Of a stretch of DNA of 64,000 bases, positions 26,985-35,066 are shown piece after piece. How positions within the stretch are numbered: the stretch's first letter is position 1; every line of letters starts with the position of its first letter. Below the pieces are notes generated by a model. It had not been told where the DNA came from, did no database searches, and was given only the letters and a program-made list of their open reading frames with translations. A program made the translations under genes and the position numbers. The DNA comes from Candidatus Melainabacteria bacterium (GTDB lineage: Bacteria > Cyanobacteriota > Vampirovibrionia > Obscuribacterales > Obscuribacteraceae): NCBI GenBank assembly GCA_003151275.1, contig PLXC01000119.1, forward strand, positions 1 to 64,000. The letters are read 5' to 3'.

Positions 26985-28046
26985 TCAATTCTGTGAAATA
27001 CACTGTTCAAGAACGCGACGAAACGCGGGTTCGCTCAGCATTCTGCCTGTGCCTATAGCAACGCAAGAGAGCGGATCGTCAGCGATGAATACAGGCACTT
27101 CGGTCTCGTTAGAGATCAATTCGTCCAGTCCTTGTAGAAGCGCACCACCCCCGGTCAACATGATGCCCCGGTTAAATATGTCAGCTGCAAGTTCTGGCGG
27201 CGTTCGTTCAAGCGTGCGTCGCACCGCTTCCACGATCTGGTGCAGTGGCTCTGCAAGCGCTTCGCGCACTTCACCGCGGCTGACCGACACGGTTCTGGGA
27301 AGACCGTTAATTAAGTTCAATCCACGCACATCATATTTATCATTTTCAACTGAGTTGCAGGCTGAGCCGAGTCTAAATTTGATATCTTCTGCTGTTCTCT
27401 CACCGATAGCTAGGCTATGAACTTTTTTTAGATACTGGACAATGGCGTCGTTTAACTCGTCTCCAGCGATGCGGATCGATTCGTTGACAACAATGCCAGA
27501 TAAACTGATCACTGCTACTTCTGTCGTGCCACCACCGATGTCAATAATCATTGACCCGGTCGGCTCAGCCACCGGTAGTCCGGCCCCAATTGCGGCAGCC
27601 ATCGGTTCTTCCGGCAGATATATTTGTCCGGCTTTGGCGTTGATGGCCGCATCACGGATTGCGCGTTTTTCAACGCTTGTCACGCCGGAAGGGACGCCAA
27701 TTGCCATGTAAGGGTTCATGAAGCCGCGATTGCCACTGACTCTCTCGATAAATTTCTTGAGCATCACTTCAGCAAACTTGAAATCGGCGATCACGCCGTC
27801 TCTCAGAGGGCGGCAAGCCGTTACGCCAATCGGAGTTCGACCAATCATGGCCCGCGCTTCTTCGCCAACAGCTAAGACTGTGTTTGTTTGATCGTCGACG
27901 GCCACGACTGAGGGCTCGCGCAGCACGACACCTTTGTTAGTCAGGTAGATGAGCGTGTTTGCCGTGCCGAGATCGATGCCAATTTCTTGCCGGAAAAAAC
28001 CTTTGAACAAAATTTCCGAGCCCCACGTGAAGTCGTCAGCAACCAA
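26985..28046 (-). CDS. mreB: Rod shape-determining protein MreB
   Basis: Bacterial actin that organises lateral wall synthesis. The ATP-binding phosphate loop is IGIDLGTANT, with IDIGGGTTE as second phosphate motif and LTGGGALLQG as the adenosine motif, all canonical. The listed TTG start gives 353 residues, but a TTG at about 28010 (FKGFFRQEIGIDLG) would give the standard MreB N-terminus and may be the real start. First gene of the shape operon. Its promoter should lie within 28047-28180. Confidence 0.95.
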   Translation of the reverse strand: MVADDFTWGSEILFKGFFRQEIGIDLGTANTLIYLTNKGVVLREPSVVAVDDQTNTVLAVGEEARAMIGRTPIGVTACRPLRDGVIADFKFAEVMLKKFIERVSGNRGFMNPYMAIGVPSGVTSVEKRAIRDAAINAKAGQIYLPEEPMAAAIGAGLPVAEPTGSMIIDIGGGTTEVAVISLSGIVVNESIRIAGDELNDAIVQYLKKVHSLAIGERTAEDIKFRLGSACNSVENDKYDVRGLNLINGLPRTVSVSRGEVREALAEPLHQIVEAVRRTLERTPPELAADIFNRGIMLTGGGALLQGLDELISNETEVPVFIADDPLSCVAIGTGRMLSEPAFRRVLEQCISQN

Positions 28047-28180
28047 TGCTGATACACGCCAAGTCTAACACAAATGCCCGTATGATGGCATTTCAGCGAT
28101 TCTTGTAAGCAAAGGATAACTAGACTGTAAGTGCGCGACTTGTGCGTACAGGCGATATATTTGTCGAGACTACCCGATAA

Positions 28181-28399
28181 CTATTTGATTACTCTGTATC
28201 CAAGCACCGAGGTGCGGACCAAGGTAATAGGTCCTTCATACTCTTGTACCAAGGAAAAGCAGCTGTCGTCGAACCATCTCAAAGTGCCGACGAACTTGTC
28301 CCCGTTGCTAAGAAGAAACTCCAGCTTAACCTTATCTCTGATGAATTTTTGCAGTTCGGCAACGCTAGGACTTCTGCTTTCTTGACCGCTTACAGTCAT
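28181..28399 (-). CDS. hfq: Cyanobacterial-type Hfq
   Basis: 72 residues. The Sm fold is recognisable: Sm1-like VKLEFLLSNGDKFVGTLRWFDDSCF and a final strand LVRTSVLGYRVI. The sequence PSVAELQKFIRDK at the N-terminus and GTLRWFD follow the divergent Hfq of cyanobacteria (Ssr3341 type), which lacks the canonical KH motif of Sm2 and in Synechocystis affects motility and pili by binding PilB. Proteobacterial Hfq instead has YKHAIST. This is the clearest lineage marker in the window. Single gene, upstream of mreB on the same strand. Confidence 0.85.
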   Translation of the reverse strand: MTVSGQESRSPSVAELQKFIRDKVKLEFLLSNGDKFVGTLRWFDDSCFSLVQEYEGPITLVRTSVLGYRVIK

Positions 28400-28744
28400 T
28401 GACTGGGCACCTGTGCTGTTAACTTTATGCCTATAAGCGTACTCACGGCATAGTCTTGTGTCAAATTGATCGAGGATTGTACGCTGCGGCAGCTTCGTCC
28501 TTCACCTGAGCGGCTCAGGTGTGGCTTAGTCGCGGGTCAGGAAGCTCCGAGGTGTCTGGCCGCTTAGCGGAGTCTGGCCGCTTAGCAGCAGACAAGGCAC
28601 ATGTGTTGTCCAGATGCACTACCCGTGGTGCAACCCAGGAAAGCCACAACAATCAAGAATAAAGCTAACTGAGGTCTAGGGTTTTTGCTGTGTTCCTGCT
28701 GACGTTATGCCGTCACAATGGTTTCGGAATGAAAGAGAAACGCG
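28400..28744. other. Hairpin-rich intergenic region upstream of hfq
   Basis: 345 bp with no supported gene. A perfect 8-bp stem CACCTGAG-CGG-CTCAGGTG lies at 28503-28521. A direct repeat GTCTGGCCGCTTAGC occurs at 28554-28568 and 28572-28586. GACAA...TTGTC flanks the palindrome CACATGTG near 28592-28611. TTGACA on the minus strand at 28464-28459 may be part of the hfq promoter, but no matching -10 is clear. A structured non-coding RNA is possible. Confidence 0.45.
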
Positions 28745-29101
28745 ATGCGAACCTGGACTGTCAAAACCAAGCAAGTTTTCCTTTTGAGCGTAGCTCTGAT
28801 GGTGTTTTTGAGCTACCTCTTCTTTCGAGTGCGGATGGCCACTGGCATGCCCATTGTGCACACCGTCTGGAGTGGGGAATTGGCGTCGTTACTGCGCACA
28901 ATTGCTCGCTCAGTCCAAATTCTGGGAATGTTGGCCGGAGTTTCCACTCTTGTTGCGGCGGCGCGAAGGTGGCGAGAGAAACAGCCGCTTGTCTATGCTC
29001 AGGTCTTTCAAGCGGTCATACTGTGCAGTGCAAGTTTTGTCACGCCGGAATTGTCGGCTCACTGTATTCCAGTGCTATTCGGGGTTATGCTCGACTTTTA
29101 G
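28745..29101 (+). CDS. Hypothetical membrane protein
   Basis: 118 residues, not recognised. Three hydrophobic segments (about 9-28, 55-72 and 86-115), with a basic patch (AARRWREK) between the last two. ATG 28745 follows GAGA 9 nt upstream. The end overlaps the 3' end of the convergent TPR gene by 27 bp. No family or function can be assigned. Confidence 0.5.
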   Translation: MRTWTVKTKQVFLLSVALMVFLSYLFFRVRMATGMPIVHTVWSGELASLLRTIARSVQILGMLAGVSTLVAAARRWREKQPLVYAQVFQAVILCSASFVTPELSAHCIPVLFGVMLDF

Positions 29102-30247
29102 GCCGTGAGGAAGACTTGGTGAACTTGTGTCACTACTCAAGATCACCTCGGCTTCTTTGTTTCGTCCCAGCAATTTCAAAATAGCGACGTAGGATTTCAC
29201 AGAGCTTACCGTGTCAGGATGCTGAGGTCCTAGTGCGGCTTTACGCACATTCAGGGCCCGCTTGTAGTAATGTTCAGCTTCAGCGAAAGACTTTTTCTGT
29301 TCGTAGTACGCACCCAAGTTTGTCAGATCATCTGCTACGGATGGGTGCTCGAATCCGAACAGGCTCTGATGAATCGCTAGTGCTTTTTTGAATGTGGGCT
29401 CAACTTGATCGAGGTTGCCGCGCACCATGTTTACTCTAGCGAGGCTAGCGGCAATCGCTACTGTAGTAGGGTGCTCTTTTCCGAGCACTTTTTGATCGAC
29501 TGAAAGGGCGCGTTTGAAGTATTTTTCGGCATCATCGTATCGCTTTTGATGGAAATACAAATTGCCTAAATTTCCTAATGTCGTGGCAAAATCGGGATTG
29601 TTGACCCCCAAGACTTTTTCGCGTGTTTCTAAACAACGCATGTACAAAGTCTCTGACTCAGCGAATCGTCCCTGTCGATCATATAGGGCCGCCAGGTTGT
29701 TGTAGGTCGAGGCGATGCTTTCATCGTTTTTATCCAGTTTTTTTTCTTTTATCGCTAACGACTTTTTGTATAGTTTTTCGGCCTCCGAGTAGTTCGCTTG
29801 AATTGCATAGAGCACGGCCATGTTGCCTAAAGTTCTAGCCACAGACATGTTCTCGGGCCCGAGAAGTTTCTCTTTTATGGCCAGCGATTTTTTGTAAGAT
29901 TTTTCCGCATCTGGATATTTTCCGGTCAGTCTCTGCATCTCGGCAATATTGTTGATCGTTGCCGCTAAATTTAAATCCTCTTTTCCAGATTTTTGGGCCT
30001 CAATTAAAGCCAGCTGGAACAGCATGTTGGCTCGTTTGTAGTCAGCATCAAGCAAGGCTTTGCGACCTGCGACGTTGTATTTGGACCAGAGCGTTTGCTC
30101 AGGCTCGTCGACATCGACCGTAAACTTTTTGCTGCCATAATCGGTGTACTCGCCAGCTTGTACCGTCTCGAAAAAGCCGATGCTAAGCGAGGAGACGACT
30201 ATCGCCACCAAAAGCTGTGATGCTGACTTAAGCTTAGTCAGATCCAT
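29075..30247 (-). CDS. Exported TPR protein (kinesin-light-chain type)
   Basis: 390 residues from ATG 30247. This start gives a signal peptide (LKSASQLLVAIVVSSLSIGFFETVQA) and avoids deep overlap with the preceding gene. About seven 42-residue tetratricopeptide units follow, each with the pattern LGPENPSVAxTLxNLAxLYxxQGxYxEAExxYKRALxI. TPR arrays bind other proteins; no enzyme domain is attached. It overlaps the end of the glycosyltransferase gene by 14 bp and probably forms an operon with it. Confidence 0.85.
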   Translation of the reverse strand: MDLTKLKSASQLLVAIVVSSLSIGFFETVQAGEYTDYGSKKFTVDVDEPEQTLWSKYNVAGRKALLDADYKRANMLFQLALIEAQKSGKEDLNLAATINNIAEMQRLTGKYPDAEKSYKKSLAIKEKLLGPENMSVARTLGNMAVLYAIQANYSEAEKLYKKSLAIKEKKLDKNDESIASTYNNLAALYDRQGRFAESETLYMRCLETREKVLGVNNPDFATTLGNLGNLYFHQKRYDDAEKYFKRALSVDQKVLGKEHPTTVAIAASLARVNMVRGNLDQVEPTFKKALAIHQSLFGFEHPSVADDLTNLGAYYEQKKSFAEAEHYYKRALNVRKAALGPQHPDTVSSVKSYVAILKLLGRNKEAEVILSSDTSSPSLPHGLKVEHNPE

Positions 30248-31496
30248 CTGTTGAAAGTGAAGCCGAATCAAGCGCGGCATCTAACTTTTTCTTGCTGTTC
30301 GGCTGGATTGTTTTTGAGGTGTTGACGGTGTATTGCCTGCCTTTCCAATTCACCTTACTGCCACTAAGAACGAGATAGGCTGCGTGCAGCTGCAGTACCG
30401 ATACTGAAAGGCAACCAAAAGGCAACCAAAAGAAGTGCCACCATTTTGTACCAGCTCGGTGATCTGCTGTCCGTCTGAACCAAAGAATCAAAATAAACAA
30501 TTGAGCAATCACTAATATCGTAATTGGCAGTAGAAACGGTGAGATCTCTGCCTGGGCGATCTCTGCCTGGGCCCACATGTTGCACACTGCGATCAATTCC
30601 AGAAATGGTGCAACCAAGACGAAGTTGAGCAAGATGATGATCGCGAATAAATTAAAAACATGACTATCGATCAAGGAATAAAGGTTCTTCGTCCAGCCCT
30701 GCCACATACTCTCAAGGTCTGTATACATCCTGACGCTGTACAAGGTTTTGCCATCTGCCACCAAAATCTTGTAGCCATTTTCCTTAAATACACGCGCAAT
30801 CGCATGGTCTTCGACAATTTCGTCTCTTACACTTTGATGACCACCCAAGGCGTCATACGACGTTCGTCTGCAAATAATGTATTGACCGTACGCATACGCT
30901 CTTTTAGCTCGAGGATTGTTGACGCTGTGAAACGGATCACCCAAAACGAATGAACTAAGCAGCGTTGGCATGACCAACTTTTCCCAGAAACTGCCCAACT
31001 CTTGCATAGGCACGAAAGAAACCAGATCTGTTTTATTTGAGATAGAATACGCGACTGCGTCTCGAATCGAATTTTTTTCGTGACAGGTATCGGCGTCGGT
31101 AAAAATGTACCAGTCGCCCGAAGCGTAGCCAACGGCATGAGCCAGTGCGTTGCATTTGCCTATCCATCCGGTCGGAGCGTCTTTGCCGCGAACATACTTG
31201 ACTCGACTGTCTCGCTTGGCATAGCTTTCAATAATTTCGCCCGTTCGATCGGTGGAGCGATCGTCTATTACAACTAGCTCGAAGTTAGGGTAATCTTGCA
31301 GGAGCAACGAATCTAAGCATCGCTCTATTTTTGCTTCCTCGTTGCGCGCTGGCACGAGAATGCTCACAAAGGGAAGATTCTGATCGTTTATTTTGGAGCG
31401 CTCCACCCCGCGCAGGCAGGTGTAAAACGCTACCGTTAGAGAGAACATAAACAGAATTACAATTGCGTTGGCGAGGACAAAACTGAAGAAAATCAT
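30234..31496 (-). CDS. Membrane glycosyltransferase family 2
   Basis: 420 residues. One membrane segment (about 3-25), a GT-A domain with [16 protein letters not shown] and FTDAD (the metal-binding DxD), then [10 protein letters not shown] and VEDH, and three C-terminal membrane segments. The layout fits GT2 enzymes such as CrtQ- or HpnI-like lipid or carotenoid glycosyltransferases. A 15-bp near-repeat near 30540-30572 gives [10 protein letters not shown]. It overlaps the end of the 3-hydroxyacyl-CoA dehydrogenase by 4 bp. Acceptor unknown. Confidence 0.85.
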   Translation of the reverse strand: MIFFSFVLANAIVILFMFSLTVAFYTCLRGVERSKINDQNLPFVSILVPARNEEAKIERCLDSLLLQDYPNFELVVIDDRSTDRTGEIIESYAKRDSRVKYVRGKDAPTGWIGKCNALAHAVGYASGDWYIFTDADTCHEKNSIRDAVAYSISNKTDLVSFVPMQELGSFWEKLVMPTLLSSFVLGDPFHSVNNPRAKRAYAYGQYIICRRTSYDALGGHQSVRDEIVEDHAIARVFKENGYKILVADGKTLYSVRMYTDLESMWQGWTKNLYSLIDSHVFNLFAIIILLNFVLVAPFLELIAVCNMWAQAEIAQAEISPFLLPITILVIAQLFILILWFRRTADHRAGTKWWHFFWLPFGCLSVSVLQLHAAYLVLSGSKVNWKGRQYTVNTSKTIQPNSKKKLDAALDSASLSTDGSD

Positions 31497-32365
31497 CCTG
31501 CATTACCGTATTCGTAAAACCCTTTACCCGTTTTGCGGCCGAAATGGCCGGCTGAGACTAGCTGTCTCAATAGTGGACATGGTCGATACTTAGGGTCACC
31601 AAAACCTTCGTGAAGTGTTTCCATGATATGCATACAGATGTCGAGTCCGATGAAATCAGCAAGCGCCAGGGGACCCATCGGATGGTTGTATCCAAGAGTC
31701 ATGCCTAGATCGATCTCCTGGGCCGTGGATAGACCTTCCATCAAGGCGAAAGCTGCCTCATTAACCAAGACCAGGCCAAGCCGGGTTGTGATGAAACCAG
31801 GCATATCTTTTGCCGTTATGATCGTTTTGCCGAGTTGATTGCCAAAAGTGCGCACCCGTTCAACGGTTTCGTTGGACGTGTCTATTCCGGGAATCAACTC
31901 GAGAAGCTTCATGATGTGCGCCGGAGAGAAAAAATGCATGCCGATGAACTTATCTGAACGTTTTGTCGCCGCGGCCAGGCTGGTTATCGGTAATGACGAA
32001 GTGTTAGATGCGAAAATCGTTTCTTTGTTGCAGATCTGATCAAGCTTGTTAAAAAGATCACGTTTAGCTTGTAAATCTTCAGCAATCGCTTCGATGACAA
32101 GATCAGCCGAACCTGCTTCTTTGTGCTCAGTCGACGTTTTGATCCGTTTTTTACAGGCGCTCAACGCTTCGGCTGTTATAAAACCCTTATCTACAGAACT
32201 TTTGCCGAACTTATCGACTGCCGCTTCAGCTCTTTTCAGCGATTCAGCGGATATGTCGAACAGCGTTACAGTGGCCTTCGTTTTGGTGGCAATCAGGTAA
32301 GCGATGGCCGAGCCCATGAAACCGCTTCCCGCCATGAATACGTTCGAAATGGACGCCTCTGCCAT
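31493..32365 (-). CDS. 3-hydroxyacyl-CoA dehydrogenase (FadB2/Hbd type)
   Basis: 290 residues from ATG 32365 ([18 protein letters not shown]); an earlier in-frame start at 32410 adds a poorly conserved tail. NAD-binding [18 protein letters not shown] with catalytic Ser/Asn region, [13 protein letters not shown] with catalytic His, then the C-terminal dimer domain ending [11 protein letters not shown]. Oxidises 3-hydroxyacyl-CoA, for example 3-hydroxybutyryl-CoA, in beta-oxidation or butyrate metabolism. No other beta-oxidation genes are next to it. Confidence 0.92.
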   Translation of the reverse strand: MAEASISNVFMAGSGFMGSAIAYLIATKTKATVTLFDISAESLKRAEAAVDKFGKSSVDKGFITAEALSACKKRIKTSTEHKEAGSADLVIEAIAEDLQAKRDLFNKLDQICNKETIFASNTSSLPITSLAAATKRSDKFIGMHFFSPAHIMKLLELIPGIDTSNETVERVRTFGNQLGKTIITAKDMPGFITTRLGLVLVNEAAFALMEGLSTAQEIDLGMTLGYNHPMGPLALADFIGLDICMHIMETLHEGFGDPKYRPCPLLRQLVSAGHFGRKTGKGFYEYGNAG

Positions 32366-32593
32366 AGCCTTCTCTTGCCAACTTGTGCGATGCATTGGGA
32401 CTGTACGCAATCATCCTATCATCCCACTTGTTAGCTTTTTCTAGGAGGCAACAGTGCAGGAACTGTGTGCCTGTCGCTTCTTTACCTCATATTGGCGGCC
32501 ATGGGGCACTGAGAAAGTGTTTCATAGGAGATTTCTAATTCCCTTTTTAAGCTGATTATTTGGTAGCTTTGCAGATGCATTGCGGCCGTCTTA

Positions 32594-32621
32594 TTGACAT
32601 ACACATTTGAAAAAACATAAG
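32594..32621 (+). promoter_or_regulatory. Candidate promoter of acyl-CoA carboxylase gene
   Basis: TTGACA (32594-32599), 16-nt spacer, CATAAG (32616-32621), ending 8 nt before ATG 32630. The transcript would start at or next to the start codon. There is no strong Shine-Dalgarno site, in line with a leaderless or near-leaderless mRNA. Confidence 0.45.
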
Positions 32622-32629
32622 AGTTAGTC

Positions 32630-34438
32630 ATGTTCAAGAAAATTCTAATTGCCAATCGAGGCGAAATTGCAGTTCGCGTCATCGCGGCCTGCAGGGAACT
32701 GGGGATTCAAACGGTGGCTATCTTTTCGGATCCCGATAGAGAATCCAGGCATGTGCAGTTGGCCGACGAGCATTGGCGCTTGGAAGGACAACCGGCAAGA
32801 GTATATTTAGACCATGCTCAAATTTTGGACATTGCCAAACGCGCTCACGTAGATGCCGTGCATCCAGGTTATGGTTTCCTCTCTGAGAATTCAGAATTTG
32901 CGCAGGCTTGCCTTGACGGCGGCATAAAATTCATTGGACCGACTCCTGAAGTAATCAGGCGTATGGGCTCTAAAGTTGAAGCGCGTCGCGCCATGGAAGC
33001 GGCCGGCGTGCCCGTCGTTCCCGGCACAACGGATCCTGTAACCGATCCACAGACAGTAAAAACTCTTGCCACCAAATACGGTTATCCAATTGCGATCAAG
33101 GCCAGCGCCGGTGGGGGTGGGCGAGGACTCAAAGTCGTGCGTAACGATCAGGAAGTCGAGAACGCCTTAGCGTCCGCGCAACGTGAAGGACTTAGCTATT
33201 TTGGCAGCAATGAAGTCTACGTTGAAAAGTATTTAGATGCACCACGTCACATTGAAGTGCAAGTAATTGGTGACGAGCACGGCAACGTGATCCATCTAGG
33301 TGAGCGTGATTGCTCAAGTCAACGACGTCATCAAAAATTATTGGAAGAGACACCAGCGGCAAAACTTGGTCAAGAAGTAAGAGCTAGATTGCTCGAAGCT
33401 GCCGTCCGCGGAGCTTCATCTTTGCAGTACAGCTCCGCTGGCACGCTGGAATTTTTGGTCAGCGGTGATGAATTCTATTTTCTTGAAGTGAATACGAGAG
33501 TTCAAGTTGAGCATCCAATTACCGAGATGGTAACCGGAGTTGATATTGTCAAAGAACAGATTTTGGTGGCAGATGGCAATAAGCTTTCGTTGTCACAGTC
33601 TGATGTCGAGTTTCGCGGTCATGCCATAGAATTCAGAATCAATGCCGAAGACGCTTTGAAAAATTTTATGCCAAGCCCGGGCGTCGTTCACACATATGCT
33701 GAACCGAGATTGCCCTGGGTGCGGATTGATAGTGCCTGTTATCAGGGGTACCAAATTCTTCCTTTCTATGACTCATTGTTGGCCAAATTAATCGTCTGGG
33801 GCAGGACCAGGGAAGAAGCAATCGTGCGCGGCAAAATCGCCTTGAGTAGTTATGAAATCAAAGGCGTAGCCACAACTATTCCGTTCCAGTTGGCAATTCT
33901 TGATGATGCGAAGTTCCGAGCTGGTGAGATGAATACTAAGTACGTGGAGGCGGATTTGATTAAGGCCTTCATTGCTAAGAATCAGACTTCAAACGCTCCG
34001 GTTTCGGAAAAGAAAACGACTGAGCCTGCCAGCGGTAACGGACAACTAAGTAGCGAGCAGCCGCCAAAACATTCCCGTAACTTTGAGGTTGAAGTAAACC
34101 AGCGCGTTTATAAGGTCGCGGTGACAGACACATCGCCTGCACCAGCTGCAAAAGCTTCTTCTCCTCAAGCCGGGCGCGTGCTTTCTGAGCGCGCTCCTGC
34201 CAAGGCATCGGTGACTGGTTCACACACGGGAGAAGTGCGAACGTCGATGAACGGTTTGGTCAAAGAATTGCTTGTTAAGGTGGGCGATCTAGTTTCCGTT
34301 GGGCAGAAGATTGCCATTTTTGAAGCGATGAAGATGGAGCAGGAGATTTTCTCTGTCACCGCTGGTAAGGTCACCAAGATTGACGTCAAAGCAGGAGATA
34401 CGGTGGAAGCAGCCGCTCTTCTGATGGTGATTTCGTAA
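32630..34438 (+). CDS. Biotin carboxylase / biotin carrier fusion (acyl-CoA carboxylase alpha type)
   Basis: 602 residues. Biotin carboxylase domain (1-450) with KILIANRGEIAVRV, ATP loop ASAGGGGRGL and EVNTRVQVEHPITE. A Pro/Ser/Ala-rich linker follows, then a C-terminal biotinyl domain with EAMKMEQ (biotin on K568). This BC-BCCP fusion is typical of propionyl-/acetyl-CoA or geranyl-/methylcrotonyl-CoA carboxylase alpha subunits. The region before the carrier (FEVEVNQRVYKVAV) resembles oxaloacetate decarboxylase/pyruvate carboxylase carriers. No carboxyltransferase subunit lies nearby, so the acyl substrate is unknown. It is followed 19 bp later by ispF. Confidence 0.93.
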   Translation: MFKKILIANRGEIAVRVIAACRELGIQTVAIFSDPDRESRHVQLADEHWRLEGQPARVYLDHAQILDIAKRAHVDAVHPGYGFLSENSEFAQACLDGGIKFIGPTPEVIRRMGSKVEARRAMEAAGVPVVPGTTDPVTDPQTVKTLATKYGYPIAIKASAGGGGRGLKVVRNDQEVENALASAQREGLSYFGSNEVYVEKYLDAPRHIEVQVIGDEHGNVIHLGERDCSSQRRHQKLLEETPAAKLGQEVRARLLEAAVRGASSLQYSSAGTLEFLVSGDEFYFLEVNTRVQVEHPITEMVTGVDIVKEQILVADGNKLSLSQSDVEFRGHAIEFRINAEDALKNFMPSPGVVHTYAEPRLPWVRIDSACYQGYQILPFYDSLLAKLIVWGRTREEAIVRGKIALSSYEIKGVATTIPFQLAILDDAKFRAGEMNTKYVEADLIKAFIAKNQTSNAPVSEKKTTEPASGNGQLSSEQPPKHSRNFEVEVNQRVYKVAVTDTSPAPAAKASSPQAGRVLSERAPAKASVTGSHTGEVRTSMNGLVKELLVKVGDLVSVGQKIAIFEAMKMEQEIFSVTAGKVTKIDVKAGDTVEAAALLMVIS

Positions 34439-34457
34439 AATGATTGAGCATTAAATC

Positions 34458-34934
34458 GTGAGAATTGGCACTGGATATGATGTTCACAAATTAGTCTCCG
34501 GGCGGCCATTGATAATTGGCGGCATTGAAATCGATTATCATCTTGGTCTGGAAGGACATTCAGATGGGGATCCGCTAACTCATTCTATTATTGACGCGTT
34601 GCTAGGTGCGGCTGCACTCGGCGATATTGGCTTGCATTTTCCACCTGGCGATCCGCGTTTCAAAGACGCCAACAGCTTGGCACTTTTGGAGAATGTGTAT
34701 GCGCTCTTAGTAGCAAGAGGCTATCGCATCGTCAACATCGATTCGACGATAATTTGCCAATCGCCGAAGCTGTCTCCGTTTTTTGATCGAATGCGCGCGG
34801 CGCTTGCCACTTGCTTACAGCTTGAGGTAGATGCGCTCAGTATTAAAGCGACTACCACTGAAAAGCTGGGCTATATTGGACGTGGCGAAGCGATCGCTGC
34901 CGAAGCCGTGGCTCTGATAGTCAAGAATTACTAG
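34458..34934 (+). CDS. ispF: 2-C-methyl-D-erythritol 2,4-cyclodiphosphate synthase
   Basis: IspF makes the cyclic diphosphate in the MEP isoprenoid pathway. 158 residues, GTG start. The metal-binding residues are D8 and H10 (GYDVH) and the later His of GHSDGD, and the C-terminal TTTEKLGYIGRGEAIAAEA is canonical. Length is that of the family. It trails the biotin carboxylase gene by 19 bp; the two have no obvious metabolic link. Confidence 0.97.
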   Translation: MRIGTGYDVHKLVSGRPLIIGGIEIDYHLGLEGHSDGDPLTHSIIDALLGAAALGDIGLHFPPGDPRFKDANSLALLENVYALLVARGYRIVNIDSTIICQSPKLSPFFDRMRAALATCLQLEVDALSIKATTTEKLGYIGRGEAIAAEAVALIVKNY

Positions 34935-34945
34935 ACTAACGTTTT

Positions 34946-34966
34946 CTGCAATTTTGTTGCAGTTTT
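34946..34966 (+). terminator. ispF terminator
   Basis: CTGCAA, 5-nt loop, TTGCAG, then TTTT, 12 bp after the ispF stop. A classic short intrinsic terminator. Confidence 0.65.
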
Positions 34967-35030
34967 CAATGTTATTGACAAGTTGGAATTCGTTATCTAC
35001 CAGAAAGCGGTTGTAAGGTGGGCTATGTAA

Positions 35031-35060
35031 AAACTCAACCGTCAGCGGTTGAGTTTATTT
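35031..35060. terminator. Bidirectional terminator between ispF and tldE-like gene
   Basis: Perfect 11-bp stem AAACTCAACCG / CGGTTGAGTTT with TCAG loop (35031-35056). Its core AACCG...CGGTT matches the stems at 28, 6855 and 10556. Lies between convergent genes and just after the minus-strand gene stop. Confidence 0.75.
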
Positions 35061-35066
35061 AACGCC

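Noticed and set aside
28500..28620. Possible SRP RNA or RNase P RNA in the hairpin-rich region before hfq
   Set aside because: The conserved SRP motif (GGAAGGAAGCAGC) and RNase P motifs are not present; only generic hairpins are seen.
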